DNA of 64,000 nucleotides, taken from the NCBI RefSeq assembly GCF_014651895.1, contig NZ_BMXT01000001.1, positions 806,001 to 870,000 of the forward strand, in the 5' to 3' direction. Below the pieces are notes generated by a model that saw only the letters and a list, made by a program, of their open reading frames with translations, ran no database searches and had not been told where the DNA came from. Made by a program: the position numbers and the translations under genes. Positions within the stretch are counted from its first letter, which is position 1, and each line of letters starts with the position of its first letter. Source of the DNA: Rhodanobacter panaciterrae (GTDB lineage Bacteria > Pseudomonadota > Gammaproteobacteria > Xanthomonadales > Rhodanobacteraceae). This document shows positions 61,240 through 64,000 of the stretch, one piece after another.

Positions 61240-62042
61240 AGCGCAGGAGCTGGATCATGCTGGCAGCGGTGGGCGCAGGCCTGTTGGGTATCGCACTGAT
61301 CTGGAGCCCGTGGTCGCGGGTCAGCCTGGAGCAGGCCAGCGTGGTGCTGCCGGTCAGCGGCGTCAGCGTGGCACCGCCGGCCGGCAAGGGTGACGTCATG
61401 GCGATCATCTATTCCGGCGACGGCGGCTGGGCCGACCTGGACCGGCGGCTGGGCATCGCGTTCATCGATCGCGGCATTCCGGTGCTCGGCGTCAACACAT
61501 TCAAGTACTACTGGCGCGAGCGCACGCCGGAGGAGTCGGCGCGGCAGCTCGATGCGCTGATGACGAAATACGCCGCCGAGTGGGGCAAGCAGCGGATCTG
61601 GCTGGTGGGATTCTCGTTCGGCGCCGATGTGCTGCCGACGATCATCGACAAGCTCAGCCCGGTCAATCGCGCGCGGATCACCCAGCTGGTACTGCTGTCG
61701 CCCAGCCGGGATACGACGTTCGAGATCGAGCTCGAGGGTTACATGATCAAGCAGGGCTGGTTCAAGGAACACGTCAAGACCCTGCTGCAACACCTCAATC
61801 CGATCCGGCATTACGACACGCTGCCGCCGCTGCAGGCACTGCAGGGTCAGCCGCCGACGGTCTGCTACTACGGTCTGGACGACAGCGACGACACCATCTG
61901 CGATGAGCCGGACTTGCCCAAGTGGGTGACGGTCCACGCCAAGAAGGGCGGCCATCATTTCGACGGCGGTTACCAGCCGCTGGCCGCGCAGATGCTGCAG
62001 GAGTTGCCGGCCGCGGCCTCGACGGTCGACAGCACGCATTGA
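61236..62042 (+). CDS. AcvB/VirJ-like lipid hydrolase
   Basis: A 268-residue protein with an N-terminal signal or anchor (WIMLAAVGAGLLGIALIW) and a VirJ-type alpha/beta-hydrolase domain: GDVMAIIYSGDGGWADLDRRLG, LGVNTFKYYWRERTPEESARQLDAL, then the nucleophile elbow GFSFGAD, and VCYYGLDDSDD and a C-terminal GGHHFDGGY with the catalytic His. Relatives hydrolyse lysyl-phosphatidylglycerol in the periplasm. It overlaps mprF by four bases (ATGA), so the synthase and the probable hydrolase of the same lipid are co-translated. Confidence 0.88.
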   Translation: MKRRSWIMLAAVGAGLLGIALIWSPWSRVSLEQASVVLPVSGVSVAPPAGKGDVMAIIYSGDGGWADLDRRLGIAFIDRGIPVLGVNTFKYYWRERTPEESARQLDALMTKYAAEWGKQRIWLVGFSFGADVLPTIIDKLSPVNRARITQLVLLSPSRDTTFEIELEGYMIKQGWFKEHVKTLLQHLNPIRHYDTLPPLQALQGQPPTVCYYGLDDSDDTICDEPDLPKWVTVHAKKGGHHFDGGYQPLAAQMLQELPAAASTVDSTH

Positions 62043-62132
62043 ATCGCTGATGCGCGCGCTGGCCCGGTGGCGCATCATGGGCGTCCACGGCCAGGCGCGG
62101 TGTCTGGCCGCCACGTCAACGAGGAGACTTCC

Positions 62133-62474
62133 ATGTTGGATTGGCTGGGTTACCGCAAGGAATTGATCGGGCGCATCGGCGATATCGGCAAGCTGAGCCC
62201 GGATACGTTGAGGGGTTATCAGACCCTGTCCGGCGCCGGCGAGAAGACCGGCCACCTGGATGCCAAGACGCGCGAGCTGATCTCGCTGGCGGTGGCCGTC
62301 ACCACCCGCTGCGACGGCTGCATCACCGTGCATACCGGTGAGGCGCTGAAGCATGGCGCCACCCGCGAGGAAATCGCCGAAGCGCTCGGTGTGGCGATCG
62401 CAATGAATGCCGGCGCCGCGCTGGTGTATTCGGCACGGGTGATGGATGCGGTCACCGCGCACAGCGCCGGTTGA
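62133..62474 (+). CDS. Carboxymuconolactone decarboxylase family protein (AhpD-like)
   Basis: A 113-residue all-helical protein. It contains RELISLAVAVTTRCDGCITVHTGEALKHGATREEIAEALGVAIAM, the CMD signature with the CxxC pair (Cys-Asp-Gly-Cys) and downstream His of AhpD. It probably works as a thiol peroxidase or disulfide reductase. GAGGAG precedes the ATG. It lies 90 bases downstream of the virJ-like gene. Confidence 0.9.
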   Translation: MLDWLGYRKELIGRIGDIGKLSPDTLRGYQTLSGAGEKTGHLDAKTRELISLAVAVTTRCDGCITVHTGEALKHGATREEIAEALGVAIAMNAGAALVYSARVMDAVTAHSAG

Positions 62475-62558
62475 GCTGACATGGTTGATGGTCGCCTGCC
62501 GGTACGGAGCTGGCGGCCATCTTTCTTGCGGCGTGATTCGCGGCATCTGCCGCCAGCG

Positions 62559-62933
62559 TCACTCCGGTTCCTTCAGCGTGTGATCCCGACGGCAGACCGC
62601 AAGAGCCTTGGCGCGAGCGGTCGTGATGCGCATGACTTCGTGGGTGCTGGCGGAGACCACGACATCGAGGCAGGCGCAGCCATGCCCGTGGTGTCCGTTG
62701 GTGTCGAGCCACTGCGCGTCACTGAATTCGGGCCAGTCGCCGTCGGCTTGGTGACCGCCCTGAATGCCGATCACCCATTCGCCATCGCGGTCGAACAGCG
62801 ATGCGTTGCCCGGCGTCGGGTTGTCGAACCAGCCACAGCGGGTCTGGGTCTTGGCTGGGGATTGCTGTGCTCGCGCCGCGGATACGGCCAGCACGGCGCA
62901 CAGCAGGGTCGGTAGCACTTTCCAGTAAGTCAT
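62559..62933 (-). CDS. DUF4087 family exported protein
   Basis: A 124-residue protein with a signal peptide (VLPTLLCAVLAVSAARA) and the DUF4087 block RCGWFDNPTPGNASLFDRDGEWVIGIQGGHQADGDWPEF. Two more Cys in GHGCACLDV complete a Cys-rich domain. The function is unknown. ATG 62933 with GGGA upstream is preferred to the longer frame from 62981. It converges with the AhpD-like gene. Confidence 0.85.
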   Translation of the reverse strand: MTYWKVLPTLLCAVLAVSAARAQQSPAKTQTRCGWFDNPTPGNASLFDRDGEWVIGIQGGHQADGDWPEFSDAQWLDTNGHHGHGCACLDVVVSASTHEVMRITTARAKALAVCRRDHTLKEPE

Positions 62934-63100
62934 GGTTATCCCGGCGAGGTCATTCGGGGTGAAGCCTGCTCGATGTGACACCAGCTTGGCGTCGGATTCG
63001 CCGGATCATGCCACGGCAGTTCCACCGTGGCGTGGCGCGTGGGTATCCAGGCTGGCCGCCACGTACAATGCCGCCACTGTTTCATGGTTGAAGAGATGAC

Positions 63101-64000
63101 GTGACTGCTGCCGGATTTTTTGCAGCCGCGCCGGATGCGGCGTTGGCGGCCCTGTTTGTGCCATTCGAATCGGCCGAGTTGCAACTGCCGGCGGACGGTC
63201 GTGTGCTGTTCCTGCGTGCGCGTGCCGGCATGCGGCTGCGCGAGATGGCGCAGCCCGGCTGGTTGTGCGAGCAGGGTTTCATGCCGTTTGCCGATGAGCT
63301 GGCGCGCAACGGTCTGCGCGTCGGTGAGCCGGCCGCCGGTGAAGTGTTTCCGCTGGTGCTGGTGCTGCCACCGCGCCAGCGCGATGAGGCACGCGCGTTG
63401 TTCGCCCGCGCGTTGTTGCACACGGCGCCGGGCGGCACCGTACTGGCCAGCATGCCGAATGCCGAGGGCGCGAAATCGGGCGAGGCGGATCTGGCGAGAT
63501 TGGCCGGCGCCGTGCAGCACCAGTCCAAGCACAAGTGCCGGGTGTTCTGGAGCACGCCGGACGCGGCCGACATCGACCAGGCCTTGCTGACCGAATGGCT
63601 GGCGCTGGATGCGCCGCGCGCAATCGTCGACGGCTACGTCAGCCGTCCCGGCCTGTTCGCATGGGATCGCATCGACCGTGCCTCGGCGCTGCTGGCCGCG
63701 CATCTGCCGGGCGACCTGCACGGCCGCGTGGCGGACCTTGGTGCGGGTTACGGCTATCTCGCCAGCCAGGTCATCGCACGCTGCCCGGAAGTCAGCGCGA
63801 TCGACCTGTATGAAGCCGAGGCGCGCGCGCTGGAACCGGCGCGGATCAATCTGGCCAGGGCCAAGCACGAGTGCGGGCGCGAACTTGGCGTGGCGGTCTA
63901 CTGGCACGATGTCACGCGTGGTCTGGCGCAGCGTTACGACGCCATCGTCAGCAATCCGCCGTTTCATCAGGGTCGTGCCGATCTGCCGGAGCTGGGGCGT
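63101..64000 (+). CDS. RsmC-like rRNA methyltransferase, 5' part
   Basis: The first 300 residues are visible; the gene continues beyond the window. The N-terminal half is a degenerate methyltransferase-like domain (ELQLPADGRVLFLRARAGM ... LVLPPRQRDEARALFARALLHTAPGGTVLAS). The C-terminal half has the real SAM site VADLGAGYGYLASQVIARCP and the catalytic NPPF motif (IVSNPPFHQGR). This two-domain pattern is that of RsmC/RlmG, enzymes that make m2G in 16S or 23S rRNA. The start is GTG 63101, the first plausible codon in the open frame. Confidence 0.85.
   Translation, partial: MTAAGFFAAAPDAALAALFVPFESAELQLPADGRVLFLRARAGMRLREMAQPGWLCEQGFMPFADELARNGLRVGEPAAGEVFPLVLVLPPRQRDEARALFARALLHTAPGGTVLASMPNAEGAKSGEADLARLAGAVQHQSKHKCRVFWSTPDAADIDQALLTEWLALDAPRAIVDGYVSRPGLFAWDRIDRASALLAAHLPGDLHGRVADLGAGYGYLASQVIARCPEVSAIDLYEAEARALEPARINLARAKHECGRELGVAVYWHDVTRGLAQRYDAIVSNPPFHQGRADLPELGR

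Noticed and set aside
1-64000. CRISPR arrays, tRNA or rRNA genes, insertion sequences, prophage or integrase
   Set aside because: I looked for direct repeats with spacers, tRNA T-arm motifs, transposase or integrase motifs and terminal repeats in the gaps and saw none. A tool search could still find weak cases.

Overview
The window is 64 kb of GC-rich, densely coding bacterial chromosome. It has about 70 protein genes on both strands, short intergenic gaps, no rRNA or tRNA, and no insertion sequence or CRISPR array that I could see. Gene content points to a gammaproteobacterium of the Xanthomonadales, most likely Rhodanobacteraceae (Rhodanobacter, Dyella, Luteibacter or a relative): a Xanthomonas-type 2-Cys OhrR beside ohr, many secreted hydrolases, a large M14 peptidase lipoprotein, an exported SAM methyltransferase and a DUF4087 protein. 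The genus is an inference from gene content. No stretch longer than 300 bases lacks a gene; the longest gaps are about 265 bases.

Layout. 1-5.9 kb: end of a DHA2-type MFS exporter, an SDR gene divergent from an ArsR-type regulator with a palindromic operator between them, then YCII, DUF899, glutathione transferase and Tat-exported multicopper oxidase genes. 6-18.2 kb: envelope and secretion genes (PF04185 phosphoesterase, DUF3617, GT-C glycosyltransferase, FUSC transporter, serine hydrolase, amino acid permease, secreted esterase, AsmA, DksA-like zinc finger). 18.2-29.2 kb: OsmC, small hypotheticals, a LigT-like protein, YjdM, a PAS-GAF-GGDEF protein, the ohr/ohrR pair, a phospholipase D lipoprotein, a lipocalin and CsbD. 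29.3-41.5 kb: YadGH-like ABC exporter, methyltransferase, MBL and SDR pair, second LigT protein, EF-hand protein, a frameshifted cupin gene, a TetR gene divergent from an MBL hydrolase with two copies of one operator, and nfeD-slipin.

41.5-45.2 kb holds the most interesting locus. A borosin-type alpha-N-methyltransferase gene (tetrapyrrole-methylase fold) is followed by two tandem paralogous genes for small peptides. The peptides share a near-identical leader of about 57 residues and have different Pro/Gly-rich tails, and a TPR-GGDEF gene starts 3 bases after the second one. I read this as a split borosin RiPP locus. The second precursor is preceded by a degraded remnant of a methyltransferase gene, which suggests a past duplication of the methyltransferase-precursor unit.

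45.2-64 kb: M14 metallopeptidase, exported methyltransferase, dimethylargininase and GNAT genes, a 33-residue Lys-rich protein, a pseudouridine synthase homologue lacking the catalytic Asp, RIO kinase, FKBP, YaeQ, RluA-type synthase and OPT transporter. Then come mprF overlapping a virJ/acvB-like gene (lysyl-phosphatidylglycerol synthesis and probable hydrolysis), an AhpD-like protein, DUF4087, and an RsmC-like methyltransferase cut by the window end.
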